Source: an uncultured Lysobacter sp. (GTDB taxonomy: Bacteria > Pseudomonadota > Gammaproteobacteria > Xanthomonadales > Xanthomonadaceae). Taken from it: a stretch of DNA of 45,700 bases. Of this stretch, positions 33,801 to 42,832 are shown piece by piece. How positions within the stretch are numbered: position 1 is the stretch's first letter; the number at the start of each line of letters is the position of its first letter. A program made the position numbers and the translations under genes. The notes under the pieces are model-generated. The model did not search any database, was not told the origin of the DNA, and saw nothing but the letters and a program-made list of their open reading frames with translations. The stretch spans positions 1 to 45,700 of the forward strand of contig CAMLID010000023.1 of the NCBI GenBank assembly GCA_946480055.1, given 5' to 3'.

Positions 33801-34678
33801 GCGACGGCTATGTCGACACCGTTTACGGCGGCGACCTCCACGGCAACATCTGGAAGTTCGACCTGCGCACCAACACCGTCGCCTTCGGCGCCGACAAGCC
33901 CTTCTTCACCGCCAAGGACGCCAACGGCAAGCGCCAGCCCATCACCGGTGGTCTGAACGCGGTCGCGGGTCCGTCCAGCGGCGTGATGATCCTGTTCGGC
34001 ACCGGCAGCTACTCCTTCGGTGGCGACTCCGACAACAAGGACATGCAGTCGGTGTACGGCGTGGTCGACAGCGGCGTCCGCGTGACCGCGGCGCGCGACA
34101 CCGCGCTGCAGCAGCAGGTGCTGAGCAACGACAACGTCGACGCCACCCGCGAGGTCACCCAGAACTCGGTCAACTTCCTGACCAAGTCCGGTTGGTATCT
34201 GGACCTGGCGGTGAAGACCGGGGCTGCGGCGCCCGTGCAGACCGGCGAGCGCATGGTCGGTCGTCCGCGCATCCAGGACGGCACCTTCTTCTTCCCGACC
34301 TTCGAACCCATCGTGTCCACTGCGGCCAATGCGGCCGAGACAGGATGCGCAGCGGGCGGCACCAACTGGCTCTACGGCCTGAGCGCACTCAGCGGCAGCG
34401 CCTATATGAGCAGCGTGCGGCCGGGTTCGCCCACGGGCAATCCGATGGCCGCCGGTTCGGGCGCGGTGAAACTGGAAAGCGACACCAGCGGTCCGATCAC
34501 CGACGTGAACATCTTCAGCCCGCCGCCGCCGCCGGATCTGCCGCCGGGAGCGACGCAGGCCGAGATCGACGCTCGTCTGAACCAGCCGCCCTGCACCCGT
34601 ATCATCAATGCCGCCGGCGGTCCGTCGCTGTACAAGTGGGGCATGTGCGGCCGCCAGTCGTGGCGTCAGGTCCGTTAA
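30806..34678 (+). CDS. pilY1: Type IV pilus tip-associated protein PilY1
   Basis: A 1290-residue PilY1, the large pilus-tip adhesin and retraction modulator. The start at 30806 follows pilX by 11 bases. After the signal peptide comes a von Willebrand A-like N-terminal region with an intact metal-dependent adhesion site, D58-x-S60-x-S62 (DDSGSM), and NAVMLFTDGYSNQGS further on. The C-terminal PilY1 beta-propeller begins around TRLGDIVNSSPVV and includes YVGANDGMLHAFRG, VDGPITVSDAYN and NGYGS. A Pro-rich stretch near the end (PPPPPDLPPG) precedes the terminal WGMCGRQSW. Cysteines suggest several disulfides. VWA plus propeller is standard for the Xanthomonadaceae protein. Confidence 0.93.
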   Translation: MNANRILIIAAATSLAVLGIRAPQLGANTTTQGAGTLAQAPLNLGGDGVPPAFMMAVDDSGSMTFQTMFPGQDGEVCFGRDDNTQPYGLFFTTGANAGKPRTNGGCDHFYLLPGPRIGAGFLGLPPLDSLGAARSSDFNPSFFNPNVKYEAWLTAAMPPTKVPYDYSVANPNGNASTTATKVDPRNAGTTVNLAATRYNTSTDIFTLRNGMFLPAGTKYRNVNDNNDSTVGAGGQTWNGGTVNVYMQYYPATFYLKTTTPAAEQPVGYKTDATSRPVISNACGTGCNLWKYTIAAANFDTTANYNATLQNFANWFSYYGNRNRAMVAGMSRSLADIKDMRVGFFPINSHNSYNDPINTAAERVYMQDMSVQARRDDLYTNGIFNLGASGSTPNRQAVSAASSQFRRTDALADGKGGAPVQRVCQKNAVMLFTDGYSNQGSVTTGNVDANMGAPFADGNSDTMADIVSQYYLGTEAGGVVPLRTDGNFALGTGAGRVPVPDECKGASPSKKLDCERRLHVNFYGITLGARGSIFNPDVVQDPFVTNPAWPGWQNDNPTTVDDIWHASVNTRGEYINAKTPADITAAMRRVLASVSGGASPSGSAGLSGARISTNSLSVVPFYEARNNNTDWYSRLTASSVSVSTTGQITFTSKWEASAQLPRTGRNLLFGTSSGGSVTPVVKSFSSSNLGDVFTTLCADSLSNCSKAAVTTLGVTESEAVAYLAGQDTGEKKNGGKMRDRTTRLGDIVNSSPVVSSAFDNYGYMTLRGATATDFDPYNYEAYLTLKQNRLPMVYVGANDGMLHAFRGDNGGESFGYIPTTAVGHMGNLLFPYDPDRKSDQIFQHRYFVDGPITVSDAYNGSGWNTVLVGTSGAGGRSVFGLNVTDPTLFSAGNVLWEVNDKVTGTTGQRIGHVLGKPLVVPVRTSGGTRWKAIFGNGYGSISGKASLFVVDVIDGTVVTIEVAETPGTGVPTEPNGMGNVMALDRYVFDSAGGGTFTAGSDGYVDTVYGGDLHGNIWKFDLRTNTVAFGADKPFFTAKDANGKRQPITGGLNAVAGPSSGVMILFGTGSYSFGGDSDNKDMQSVYGVVDSGVRVTAARDTALQQQVLSNDNVDATREVTQNSVNFLTKSGWYLDLAVKTGAAAPVQTGERMVGRPRIQDGTFFFPTFEPIVSTAANAAETGCAAGGTNWLYGLSALSGSAYMSSVRPGSPTGNPMAAGSGAVKLESDTSGPITDVNIFSPPPPPDLPPGATQAEIDARLNQPPCTRIINAAGGPSLYKWGMCGRQSWRQVR

Positions 34679-34700
34679 CGCAATCAGGAAGCCTGCAGAT

Positions 34701-35111
34701 ATGAACCGTCACAACGCTATCCGAGGCTTTACCTTGATCGAGCTGATGATCGCGATCGCGATCGTCGGCATCCTGGTCGCCGTCGCGGTGCCGGCGTACC
34801 AGGACAGCGTGCGCAAATCGCGGCGCGGTCAGGCCAAGGCCGACCTGGTCGAGATCGCCCAGCTGGCCGAGCGCTTCCGCACGGTCAACAACACCTATGT
34901 GGGCTTCGCCCTTCCAACCGGCATGAACGTCTCGCCGCGCCAGGGCACGGCTTACTACAACATCGCGATCGCCAATCAGACCCCCAACGCCTACACCCTG
35001 ACGGCCACGCCGCAGGGACCGCAGGTTGAGGACACGCTGTGCGGCACTCTGGGCCTCAACGCCGCCGGCGTGAAGACGGCGGCCACCACAGATATCGCAC
35101 GCTGCTGGTAA
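34701..35111 (+). CDS. pilE: Type IV pilus minor pilin PilE
   Basis: A 136-residue minor pilin. The short leader MNRHNAIRG is cleaved before FTLIELMIAIAIVGILVAVA, with Glu5 present. AVPAYQDSVRKSRRGQAKADL and LAERFRTVNNTYVG are typical of the PilE group. The C-terminal cysteine pair (DTLCGTLGLN and DIARCW) should form the D-loop disulfide. It is the last gene of the fimT-pilVWXY1E operon, 22 bases after pilY1, and is followed by a strong hairpin. Confidence 0.92.
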   Translation: MNRHNAIRGFTLIELMIAIAIVGILVAVAVPAYQDSVRKSRRGQAKADLVEIAQLAERFRTVNNTYVGFALPTGMNVSPRQGTAYYNIAIANQTPNAYTLTATPQGPQVEDTLCGTLGLNAAGVKTAATTDIARCW

Positions 35112-35132
35112 GCCGAAACTTGCTTGCGAACA

Positions 35133-35164
35133 CGAAAGGGCCGCGGGAAACCGCGGCCCTTTCG
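35133..35164 (+). terminator. Hairpin terminator of the minor pilin operon
   Basis: A 14-base perfect stem, CGAAAGGGCCGCGG (35133-35146) with its complement at 35151-35164, has a GAAA loop and lies 21 bases after the pilE stop. The arm itself supplies TTT, and the tail GCTTTG is only weakly T-rich. Confidence 0.88.
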
Positions 35165-35560
35165 CTTTGTGCGGCCGAGCGGTAACCACCCCGCCGTCGT
35201 CCACGTCCGCCGACATGCCGACATGCCGACGCCAGCGCGCCGATCTTCTGCCAAGATGCGTGCAAATACGGAGCGCTGGAGCAGGGGGAGCGATGGATTG
35301 CGTGTGGTGGATATCGGAGCTGGGGTGTCGCCGCCCTGTCCGTCTGCTGCCGGCCTTCGATAGGGCCGCGTCCGACTGCGCTCATGGCCCGCTCTCGGCC
35401 GAACGGAGCCCTATCGCGAAGAGTGCCCGCGTCCATGCAAGACCTTCGTCGGCGACTGCGAATGCTCGCCGGGAGCCGCGACGGCCGGATCGGCTGCGGG
35501 ACGATAGTTGCGCTGTTCGCCGCCCCGATTCGCCTCACCGCGCCCGCGGCGGACATAAAA
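35165..35560. other. Gene-free stretch between the pilin operon and tRNA-Asn
   Basis: About 400 bases with no supportable gene. Open frames here run through the tRNA-Asn terminator and into the tRNA itself. I see a short duplicated GACATGCC (from 35213 and from 35221) but no promoter or larger repeat. Confidence 0.6.
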
Positions 35561-35590
35561 AAAGACCCGCGATCAGGATCGCGGGTCTTT
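35561..35590 (-). terminator. Intrinsic terminator of tRNA-Asn
   Basis: A 14-base perfect stem, AAAGACCCGCGATC (35561-35574) with its complement at 35577-35590, is followed on the minus strand by a seven-T run (TTTTTTT across 35557-35563). It lies just nine bases beyond the tRNA 3' end, consistent with a single-gene tRNA transcript. Confidence 0.92.
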
Positions 35591-35598
35591 CAGTATTT

Positions 35599-35675
35599 TG
35601 GCGCCCGAAGTTGGACTCGAACCAACGACCCCCTGATTAACAGTCAAGTGCTCTAACCGGCTGAGCTATTCGGGC
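35599..35675 (-). tRNA. tRNA-Asn (anticodon GTT)
   Basis: A 77-base cloverleaf including encoded CCA. The acceptor GCCCGAA (5' end at 35675) pairs with TTCGGGC, followed by discriminator G and CCA. The D-arm reads AGCTCAGCCGGTTAGAGC. The anticodon loop is CTGTTAA with anticodon GTT at 35639-35641, and the T-arm contains GGTTCGAGTCC. GTT decodes Asn AAC/AAU. An intrinsic terminator follows directly. Confidence 0.97.
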
Positions 35676-35745
35676 GGGGACGCATATCCTAGGGGGAGGC
35701 CCTCGGAGGGTCAAGCCCTGAGGCGCACCATCGTGCGTGCTGCGG

Positions 35746-36303
35746 TCACGGCGGCGGACAGCGCGGCGGGTGCTTGGGGCGCGTGGTCTGAACGCGGCCG
35801 GTGGCGTCGATGCGCATTTCGCCCAGCAATTCATTGCCGCGGCAAACCTGCAACAACTGGTTGCGGTCGACATTGTGACCGTCGCGGCCATAGCTCAGCA
35901 CCGGATGCCCGAGGGTGGAGCGGATGGTGAGCGCGTGGCGGGCGTAGACGACCTCACGCAGGGGCTTGTCGGCGGCATCGGGCCGTTGGTCGCCATCGCG
36001 GTCGACGAAGATCAGCCAACCCGACTCCCAGCGCCCGTTCGGCCGGCAGCGCCCGTCCTCGGCACGCGGACAGAGCACGACTTGAGTCCGGCGGGTCACG
36101 GCCGCACCTCTGGCGTAGGCGACATCGGCGCTGAGGGACTGCAGGGTGCTGGCTAGCTCGTAGCGCTCCAGCGTGTGGTTCTGCGCCGGGCTGCTCAACC
36201 CCAGGCTGCCCAGCCCCAGGCTGCCGCTCAGAAGGCCCAGGCCGAGCAGGGACGGAAGAGTGGCGAAGCCGCCGGCGCGGCGCGGGTGTTGTCCTGTGTT
36301 CAT
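35746..36303 (-). CDS. Pseudopilin-like GspH/FimT domain protein with degenerate prepilin motif
   Basis: A 185-residue protein with a GspH-type body: [20 protein letters not shown], then [35 protein letters not shown] and LSYGRDGHN. The start at 36303 gives a leader [12 protein letters not shown] followed by [20 protein letters not shown]. The Gly-Phe junction fits prepilin peptidase cleavage, but mature position 5 is Pro instead of Glu, and the helix is unusually Gly/Ser/Leu-repetitive. It is separate from the fimT-pilE operon, beyond tRNA-Asn on the opposite strand, and divergent from uvrB. It may be a diverged FimT copy or non-functional as a pilin. Confidence 0.75.
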   Translation of the reverse strand: MNTGQHPRRAGGFATLPSLLGLGLLSGSLGLGSLGLSSPAQNHTLERYELASTLQSLSADVAYARGAAVTRRTQVVLCPRAEDGRCRPNGRWESGWLIFVDRDGDQRPDAADKPLREVVYARHALTIRSTLGHPVLSYGRDGHNVDRNQLLQVCRGNELLGEMRIDATGRVQTTRPKHPPRCPPP

Positions 36304-36446
36304 GTCGACCGATTCCGTTCGGAGGAGGCTCCAGCTTCCGCGCAACGGCGGCTCCGGGCCATCGGAAGGAGCGGCCCGGTCGTGTAGGAAAACCACCCGG
36401 TCGCGTGTCGCCGCGTCTGGGTACACTTGAGAATCGACCGCAGCCG

Positions 36447-38483
<2,037 letters not shown>

Positions 38484-38615
38484 ACGCGATCCGCCGGCGG
38501 TGCCGGCGGACGCGACGGCGGCGACGGCGTTCGCGTCTGCAGATGCTTGTCGGCCGCTCGCCGCTGGGCTACACTGCGCGCCCCTCGCCGGGGAGTTTCG
38601 AGCAAGTTCGGCGAC

Positions 38616-38690
38616 GGGCGGTTAGCTCAGCGGTAGAGCACTACCTTGACATGGTAGGGGTCACAGGTTCGAACCCTGTACCGCCCACCA
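38616..38690 (+). tRNA. tRNA-Val (anticodon GAC)
   Basis: A 75-base cloverleaf including encoded CCA. The acceptor GGGCGGT (38616-38622) pairs with ACCGCCC (38680-38686), discriminator A, then CCA. The anticodon stem CTACC/GGTAG closes loop TTGACAT with anticodon GAC at 38648-38650. The T-arm reads CAGGTTCGAACCCTG. GAC reads Val GUC/GUU. The gene lies 132 bases past uvrB. Confidence 0.97.
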
Positions 38691-38701
38691 ATTCGGTGAC
38701 G

Positions 38702-38727
38702 AAAGGCCTGGCGCGAGCCGGGCCTTT
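38702..38727 (+). terminator. Terminator after tRNA-Val
   Basis: AAAGGCCTGGC (38702-38712) pairs with GCCGGGCCTTT (38717-38727), with one G-T wobble and a GCGA loop. A short TTTCTGTTTCC tail follows. It is 12 bases after the tRNA. Confidence 0.85.
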
Positions 38728-38795
38728 CTGTTTCCGGCGCCCGCCGCGGATTCGCTCCCGGGACCCGCGCAGAACGTCCGCAAGGACCGTCCTCG

Positions 38796-38824
38796 TTGAC
38801 TTGGCCCGCTTCGTCCCCAACTAT
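38796..38824 (+). promoter_or_regulatory. Candidate promoter of the thrS leader
   Basis: TTGACT (38796-38801, five of six consensus) and AACTAT (38819-38824) are separated by 17 bases; a second -10 option is TATTAG (38822-38827) with a 20-base spacer. Transcription would begin near 38831, 328 bases before thrS, giving a long leader that includes the terminator at 38953-38973. Confidence 0.4.
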
Positions 38825-38866
38825 TAGCGCTACCGACACGGCATCCGGCCGCGTCCCGCGAACGAG

Positions 38867-38973
38867 GTGGCCCGCGTAACCGCCGGCCTAGCGTGCGACA
38901 TGGACACTACCCGCGCCCATCGTTGAATCGCCCGAGGCACCCGCGAACGCAGGCGCCCTCGTGGCGCTTTTTT
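38867..38973 (+). promoter_or_regulatory. Possible thrS attenuator: short leader frame followed by terminator hairpin
   Basis: An open frame from GTG 38867, or ATG 38900, ends at TGA 38924-38926. The last eight codons read Met-Asp-Thr-Thr-Arg-Ala-His-Arg, with two adjacent Thr codons. It is followed by a perfect hairpin GCGCC (38953-38957), loop CTCGT, GGCGC (38963-38967) and six Ts (38968-38973), a textbook terminator within the thrS upstream region. GAGG (38934-38937) could pair with CCTC (38957-38960) as an alternative fold. No clear ribosome binding site supports the peptide, so the leader peptide is speculative; the terminator itself is clear. Confidence 0.5.
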
Positions 38974-39158
38974 CTTGCTTCCGCTCCCAGCTTCGTCCGT
39001 TTCGAACCCCTTGCGTATCCCGTAGTCGCGTCCCGTTCCCTGAACGGTCGTCGGGTGTCCGCGGCGCAGGCCGCGTCCCCGCCGTCCAGGCGACGGTTCC
39101 GGCGACCCCGGACCGCGACCCACATCGCTCCATACTCAGAATCCAGATCCCGAACGCC

Positions 39159-41060
39159 ATGATCGCCATTACGCTCCCCGACGGCAGCCGCCGCGAATTC
39201 GAACAGCCCGTATCCGTCATGGAAGTCGCCGCCTCGATCGGCGCCGGCCTGGCCAAGGCCACCGTCGCCGGCGAAGTCGACGGCAAGCTGGTCGACGCCA
39301 GCGACCGCATCGACCACGACGCCACGCTGCGCATCATCACGCCCAAGGATCCGGAAGGCGTCGAGATCATCCGCCACTCCTGCGCCCACCTGGTCGGCCA
39401 CGCGGTCAAGCAGCTGTACCCGACCGCGAAGATGGTGATCGGCCCGGTGATCGAGGAAGGCTTCTACTACGACATCTGGTACGAGCGCCCGTTCACGCCC
39501 GAGGACCTGGCCGCGATCGAGCAGCGCATGATCCAGCTGATCGACAAGGACTACGACGTGATCAAGAAGGTCACGCCGCGCGATGAAGTGATCGAGGTGT
39601 TCCAGTCGCGCGGCGAGGACTACAAGCTGCGTCTGGTCGAGGACATGCCCGACGAGCAGGCCATGGGCCTGTACTACCACGAGGAATACGTCGACATGTG
39701 CCGCGGTCCGCACGTGCCGAACACGCGTTTCCTCAAGGCCTTCAAGCTCACCCGCATCTCCGGCGCGTACTGGCGCGGCGATTCCAAGAACGAGCAGCTG
39801 CAGCGCGTCTACGGCACCGCCTGGGCCGACAAGAAGCAGCTGTCGGCCTACATCCAGCGCATCGAGGAAGCCGAGAAGCGCGACCACCGCCGCATCGGCA
39901 AGCAGCAGGACCTGTTCCACCTGCAGGAAGAAGCCCCGGGCCTGGTGTTCTGGCATCCGAAGGGCTGGTCGATCTGGCAGGTCGTCGAGCAGTACATGCG
40001 CAAGGTGTATCTCGCGTCGGGCTACCAGGAAGTGCGTTGCCCGCAGATCCTGGACGTGTCGCTGTGGAAGCGCTCGGGCCACTGGGACAACTACCAGTCG
40101 AACATGTTCTTCACCGAGTCGGAGAAGCGCACCTACGCGGTCAAGCCGATGAACTGCCCGGGCCACGTCCAGGTGTTCAACCAGGGCTTGCATAGTTACC
40201 GCGACCTGCCGATCCGCTACGGCGAGTTCGGCTCCTGCCACCGCAACGAGCCCTCCGGCGCGCTGCACGGCATCCTGCGCGTGCGCGGCTTCACTCAGGA
40301 CGACGGCCACATCTTCTGCCTGGAAGACCAGATCGAGGCCGAAGTCACGGCCTTCCACCAGCAGGCCCTGGCGGTCTACGGCGATTTCGGCTTCGAGGAC
40401 ATCCAGATCAAGATCGCCCTGCGCCCGGAATCGCGCCTGGGCGACGACGCCACCTGGGACAAGGCCGAGGCCGCCCTGCGCAGCGCCCTGGGCGCCTGCG
40501 GGGTGGAATGGCAGGAACTGCCGGGCGAGGGCGCCTTCTACGGCCCCAAGATCGAATACCACCTCAAGGACGCGATCGGCCGGACCTGGCAGCTGGGCAC
40601 GATGCAGGTCGATTTCATGATGCCCGGCCGCCTCGGCGCCGAGTACGTGGACGAGCACAGCCAGCGCCGGACCCCGGTCATGCTGCACCGGGCCATCGTC
40701 GGCTCGATGGAGCGTTTCATCGGCATCCTGATCGAGCACCACGCCGGCCAGTTCCCGGCCTGGCTGGCCCCGGTCCAGGCCACCGTCATGAACATTACCG
40801 ACGCTCAGGCCGATTATGTGGATGAAGTCCGGAAACTCCTTGCAAATCAAGGGTTCCGGGTCCAGGCCGATTTGCGGAACGAAAAGATCGGCTATAAGAT
40901 TCGCGAGCACACGCTGCAGCGGGTGCCATACCTGCTCGTAATCGGCGATCGCGAGAAGGAAAATGGCATGATTGCGGTGCGCACTCGGGGAGGGGAAGAC
41001 CTGGGGACGATGACCGTCGCCGAGTTCGCCTCGCGTTTGCACGACGAGAGCGTCGCTTAA
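39159..41060 (+). CDS. thrS: Threonyl-tRNA synthetase
   Basis: A 633-residue class II aminoacyl-tRNA synthetase charging tRNA-Thr. The start at 39159 gives [20 protein letters not shown], the opening of the N-terminal TGS domain (about 1-62). The editing domain (about 63-225) contains [16 protein letters not shown] and the conserved [11 protein letters not shown]. The catalytic core has zinc ligands C333 (MNCPGH), H384 (QDDGHIFC) and H510 ([10 protein letters not shown]). The anticodon-binding domain occupies the last 100 residues. There is no good ribosome binding site upstream, and the leader contains a terminator. The gene is followed 103 bases later by infC. Confidence 0.97.
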   Translation: MIAITLPDGSRREFEQPVSVMEVAASIGAGLAKATVAGEVDGKLVDASDRIDHDATLRIITPKDPEGVEIIRHSCAHLVGHAVKQLYPTAKMVIGPVIEEGFYYDIWYERPFTPEDLAAIEQRMIQLIDKDYDVIKKVTPRDEVIEVFQSRGEDYKLRLVEDMPDEQAMGLYYHEEYVDMCRGPHVPNTRFLKAFKLTRISGAYWRGDSKNEQLQRVYGTAWADKKQLSAYIQRIEEAEKRDHRRIGKQQDLFHLQEEAPGLVFWHPKGWSIWQVVEQYMRKVYLASGYQEVRCPQILDVSLWKRSGHWDNYQSNMFFTESEKRTYAVKPMNCPGHVQVFNQGLHSYRDLPIRYGEFGSCHRNEPSGALHGILRVRGFTQDDGHIFCLEDQIEAEVTAFHQQALAVYGDFGFEDIQIKIALRPESRLGDDATWDKAEAALRSALGACGVEWQELPGEGAFYGPKIEYHLKDAIGRTWQLGTMQVDFMMPGRLGAEYVDEHSQRRTPVMLHRAIVGSMERFIGILIEHHAGQFPAWLAPVQATVMNITDAQADYVDEVRKLLANQGFRVQADLRNEKIGYKIREHTLQRVPYLLVIGDREKENGMIAVRTRGGEDLGTMTVAEFASRLHDESVA

Positions 41061-41067
41061 GCGCGCA

Positions 41068-41099
41068 GCAGCCAGTTTCAGATGCAGCCAGTTTCAGAT
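41068..41099 (+). repeat. Perfect 16-bp tandem duplication upstream of infC
   Basis: GCAGCCAGTTTCAGAT occurs at 41068-41083 and again immediately at 41084-41099, with no mismatch. It lies between the thrS stop (41060) and the first infC leader hairpin (41101). Such exact adjacent copies are likely to be recent. Confidence 0.95.
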
Positions 41100-41100
41100 C

Positions 41101-41144
41101 CGTCCCGGAGTGGTCCGGGACGGCCCGACACGGAACGCCGTGTC
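41101..41144 (+). promoter_or_regulatory. Twin hairpins in the infC leader
   Basis: Two perfect hairpins are stacked just before the infC ribosome binding site. CGTCCCGG (41101-41108) pairs with CCGGGACG (41115-41122). GACACGG (41127-41133) pairs with CCGTGTC (41138-41144) over an AACG loop. The Shine-Dalgarno GGAG follows at 41151-41154. They could influence infC translation or stabilise the transcript. Confidence 0.7.
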
Positions 41145-41163
41145 CACTTTGGAGATTGCAACA

Positions 41164-41688
41164 ATCAGTACCCCCGAGAAGCCGAGCCGTAAGAACCAGG
41201 AGATCCGCGTACCGCGCGTGCGCGTGATCGGCAGCGACGGCGAAATGATCGGCGTGCTCACGCGCGACGAAGCGCTGCGCATGGCCGAAGAGGAAGCCCT
41301 GGATCTGGTGGAAATCCAGCCGAATGCTGATCCGCCGGTCTGCAAGATCATGGATTTCGGCAAGTTCCGCTTCGAGCAGCAGAAGAAGGCCAACGAGGCC
41401 AAGAAGCGGCAGAAGCAGGTCGAGATCAAGGAACTCAAGTTCCGCCCGGTGACCGACGAAGGCGACTACCAGATCAAGCTGCGCAACATGCGCCGGTTCC
41501 TGGAAGAAGGCGACAAGGTCAAGGTCAACATCCGTTTCCGTGGCCGCGAGATGAGCCACCAGGAACTCGGCCGCGAGATGGCGGCCCGGATCGAGGCCGA
41601 CCTGGGCGAAGACATCGTGATCGAGTCGCGTCCGCGCCTGGAAGGCCGGCAGATGGTCATGATGATCGCGCCGAAGAAGAAGACCTGA
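41164..41688 (+). CDS. infC: Translation initiation factor IF-3, AUC start
   Basis: A 174-residue IF-3, which binds the 30S subunit and checks start codons. I place the start at ATC 41164: GGAG at 41151-41154 is nine bases upstream and the protein then begins (M)[20 protein letters not shown], like other Xanthomonadaceae IF-3 sequences. There is no ATG in a suitable place; a GTG at 41110 would require 18 extra residues across the leader hairpins. infC genes typically use rare starts (AUU in E. coli) so that IF-3 represses its own synthesis. The N-domain reads [20 protein letters not shown], the linker [12 protein letters not shown], and the C-domain [20 protein letters not shown]. Confidence 0.95.
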   Translation: MSTPEKPSRKNQEIRVPRVRVIGSDGEMIGVLTRDEALRMAEEEALDLVEIQPNADPPVCKIMDFGKFRFEQQKKANEAKKRQKQVEIKELKFRPVTDEGDYQIKLRNMRRFLEEGDKVKVNIRFRGREMSHQELGREMAARIEADLGEDIVIESRPRLEGRQMVMMIAPKKKT

Positions 41689-41717
41689 TCCCTGGCGACT
41701 GCCGGGTCGAGTCCGAA

Positions 41718-41745
41718 AACCCCCGCCGAGTGCGGGGGTTTTTGT
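41718..41745 (+). terminator. Strong intrinsic terminator after infC
   Basis: AACCCCCGC (41718-41726) pairs with GCGGGGGTT (41732-41740) around loop CGAGT; TTTTTGTTTT follows. It begins 30 bases after the infC stop and should separate infC from everything downstream, including rpmI-rplT. Confidence 0.95.
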
Positions 41746-41746
41746 T

Positions 41747-41989
41747 TTGGGCGGTCGCAGTCGCGGGCGGGATCGCGGGGCGCGCCCGAGCCCGTATCCG
41801 TGGACCGCAGGCGCGGCTGAGGCCTGGACCGGGCGCGCGCAGACCGCGAGGCGGGCAGGGATGGCCGGGAATCTGTGACGCACGGCTCATCGCGGCATGC
41901 GCCGCCGCCGCTGCGCGACTTGTCCCGGCCATGCCTTCGCGGCACCATGCGGTGGGGTAGGTGCGCGGTGTGCGCGCCCTGAGGTGCTG
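41747..41989. other. Gene-free stretch before the effector-immunity cassette
   Basis: About 240 bases between the infC terminator and the ankyrin gene hold no supportable gene. I see no insertion-sequence end, tRNA fragment or flanking direct repeat that would explain how the cassette arrived. A promoter for the cassette should lie here but I could not define one. Confidence 0.5.
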
Positions 41990-42766
41990 ATGCGACCGGA
42001 ACGCGCGAAAGCCCGAAGGATGGCGGGGGCCATCCTGTTGATGATCGCCGCATGCGCGGCATGTACGACTTGCGCCATGGAGAAGAACGCAATGCTCGCA
42101 ACCCAAGCCCGCCCGCGCGGGCAGGAGATCTTCGCCGACCCCGCGGTCGCGACCCTGGCCGAAGCCGTCGCCGACGGCGATACCGCCCGCATCCGCACGC
42201 TCGCGCCCGGCGTCGATCTGTCGACGCGCGGCGACAAGCAGGTGACCCTGCTGCAATGGGCGCTGCTCAACCAGCGCCTGGACAGCCTGAAGGCGCTGCT
42301 CGACGCCGGCGCGGACCCCAAGCAGCCCGGCGTGGACGGCGACACCGTCCTGCACATGGCCGCGGCGGCCAACGATGCCGCCTACCTGTCCGAACTGCTT
42401 GCGCGCGGCGCCGATCCGAACGTGCGCAATCCCGAATCCGGCGCCGGCCCGCTGCGCGCCGCGCTGATGGGCGAGCGCGAGGTCCAGTTCCGCGCGCTGC
42501 TCGCCGCGGGCGCGGACCCGAACCTCGCCGACCGCCTCGGCAATACGCCGCTGCACATCGCCGGCCAGATCAACGATCCCGCTCGCGCGCTCGACCTGCT
42601 CCAGGCCGGCGCCGAGCCGAACGCGCGCAACGCCCAGGGCGTGACGTTCCAGCCTTATCTGTTCATGACCCGGGCGTCGCTGTTGACGGCGCAGGCGCGC
42701 AAGCAGCGCGAGGCGGTCGAGGCGTGGTTGACCGGGCATGGCGTCGCGCTGGAGGGCGCGCGCTGA
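41990..42766 (+). CDS. Ankyrin-repeat lipoprotein, candidate immunity protein for the adjacent lipase effector
   Basis: A 258-residue exported ankyrin protein. The ATG at 41990 has GAGG five bases upstream and gives a basic N-terminus, hydrophobic segment and lipobox IAAC with Cys22; Ala at +2 predicts the outer membrane facing the periplasm. Cys25 and Cys28 follow closely. From about residue 83 there are four or five ankyrin repeats, for example TLLQWALLNQRLDSLKALLD, GDTVLHMAAAANDAAYLSEL and GNTPLHIAGQINDPARALDL, each ending in an AGADP-like turn. It ends 66 bases before the lipase-XVIPCD gene. An exported lipoprotein encoded just upstream of a toxin is the standard immunity arrangement in X-T4SS loci; this role is inferred. 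Confidence 0.85.
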   Translation: MRPERAKARRMAGAILLMIAACAACTTCAMEKNAMLATQARPRGQEIFADPAVATLAEAVADGDTARIRTLAPGVDLSTRGDKQVTLLQWALLNQRLDSLKALLDAGADPKQPGVDGDTVLHMAAAANDAAYLSELLARGADPNVRNPESGAGPLRAALMGEREVQFRALLAAGADPNLADRLGNTPLHIAGQINDPARALDLLQAGAEPNARNAQGVTFQPYLFMTRASLLTAQARKQREAVEAWLTGHGVALEGAR

Positions 42767-42832
42767 GCACGTAGCGAAACGACAGGACGTCGGCCGCGCG
42801 GCCGGCCAAATCCGTAACGGGGAGTGGCAAGG

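Noticed and set aside
31424..33841. An 805-codon minus-strand open frame inside pilY1
   Set aside because: Antisense shadow of pilY1; low-complexity Val/Ala/Gly/Arg composition and no start signal or family match.
35167..35640. A 157-codon plus-strand open frame before and into tRNA-Asn
   Set aside because: It reads through an intrinsic terminator and antisense through the tRNA, ending in the familiar tRNA-derived peptide LDSNQRPPD; it is a spurious frame.
38961..39158. N-terminal extension of ThrS by 66 residues
   Set aside because: The extension overlaps the terminator T tract and has no family similarity, while the ATG at 39159 gives the standard TGS-domain opening.
41747..41989. Insertion-sequence remnant explaining the cassette next to infC
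   Set aside because: No terminal inverted repeats, target duplication or transposase fragment could be found in this stretch.
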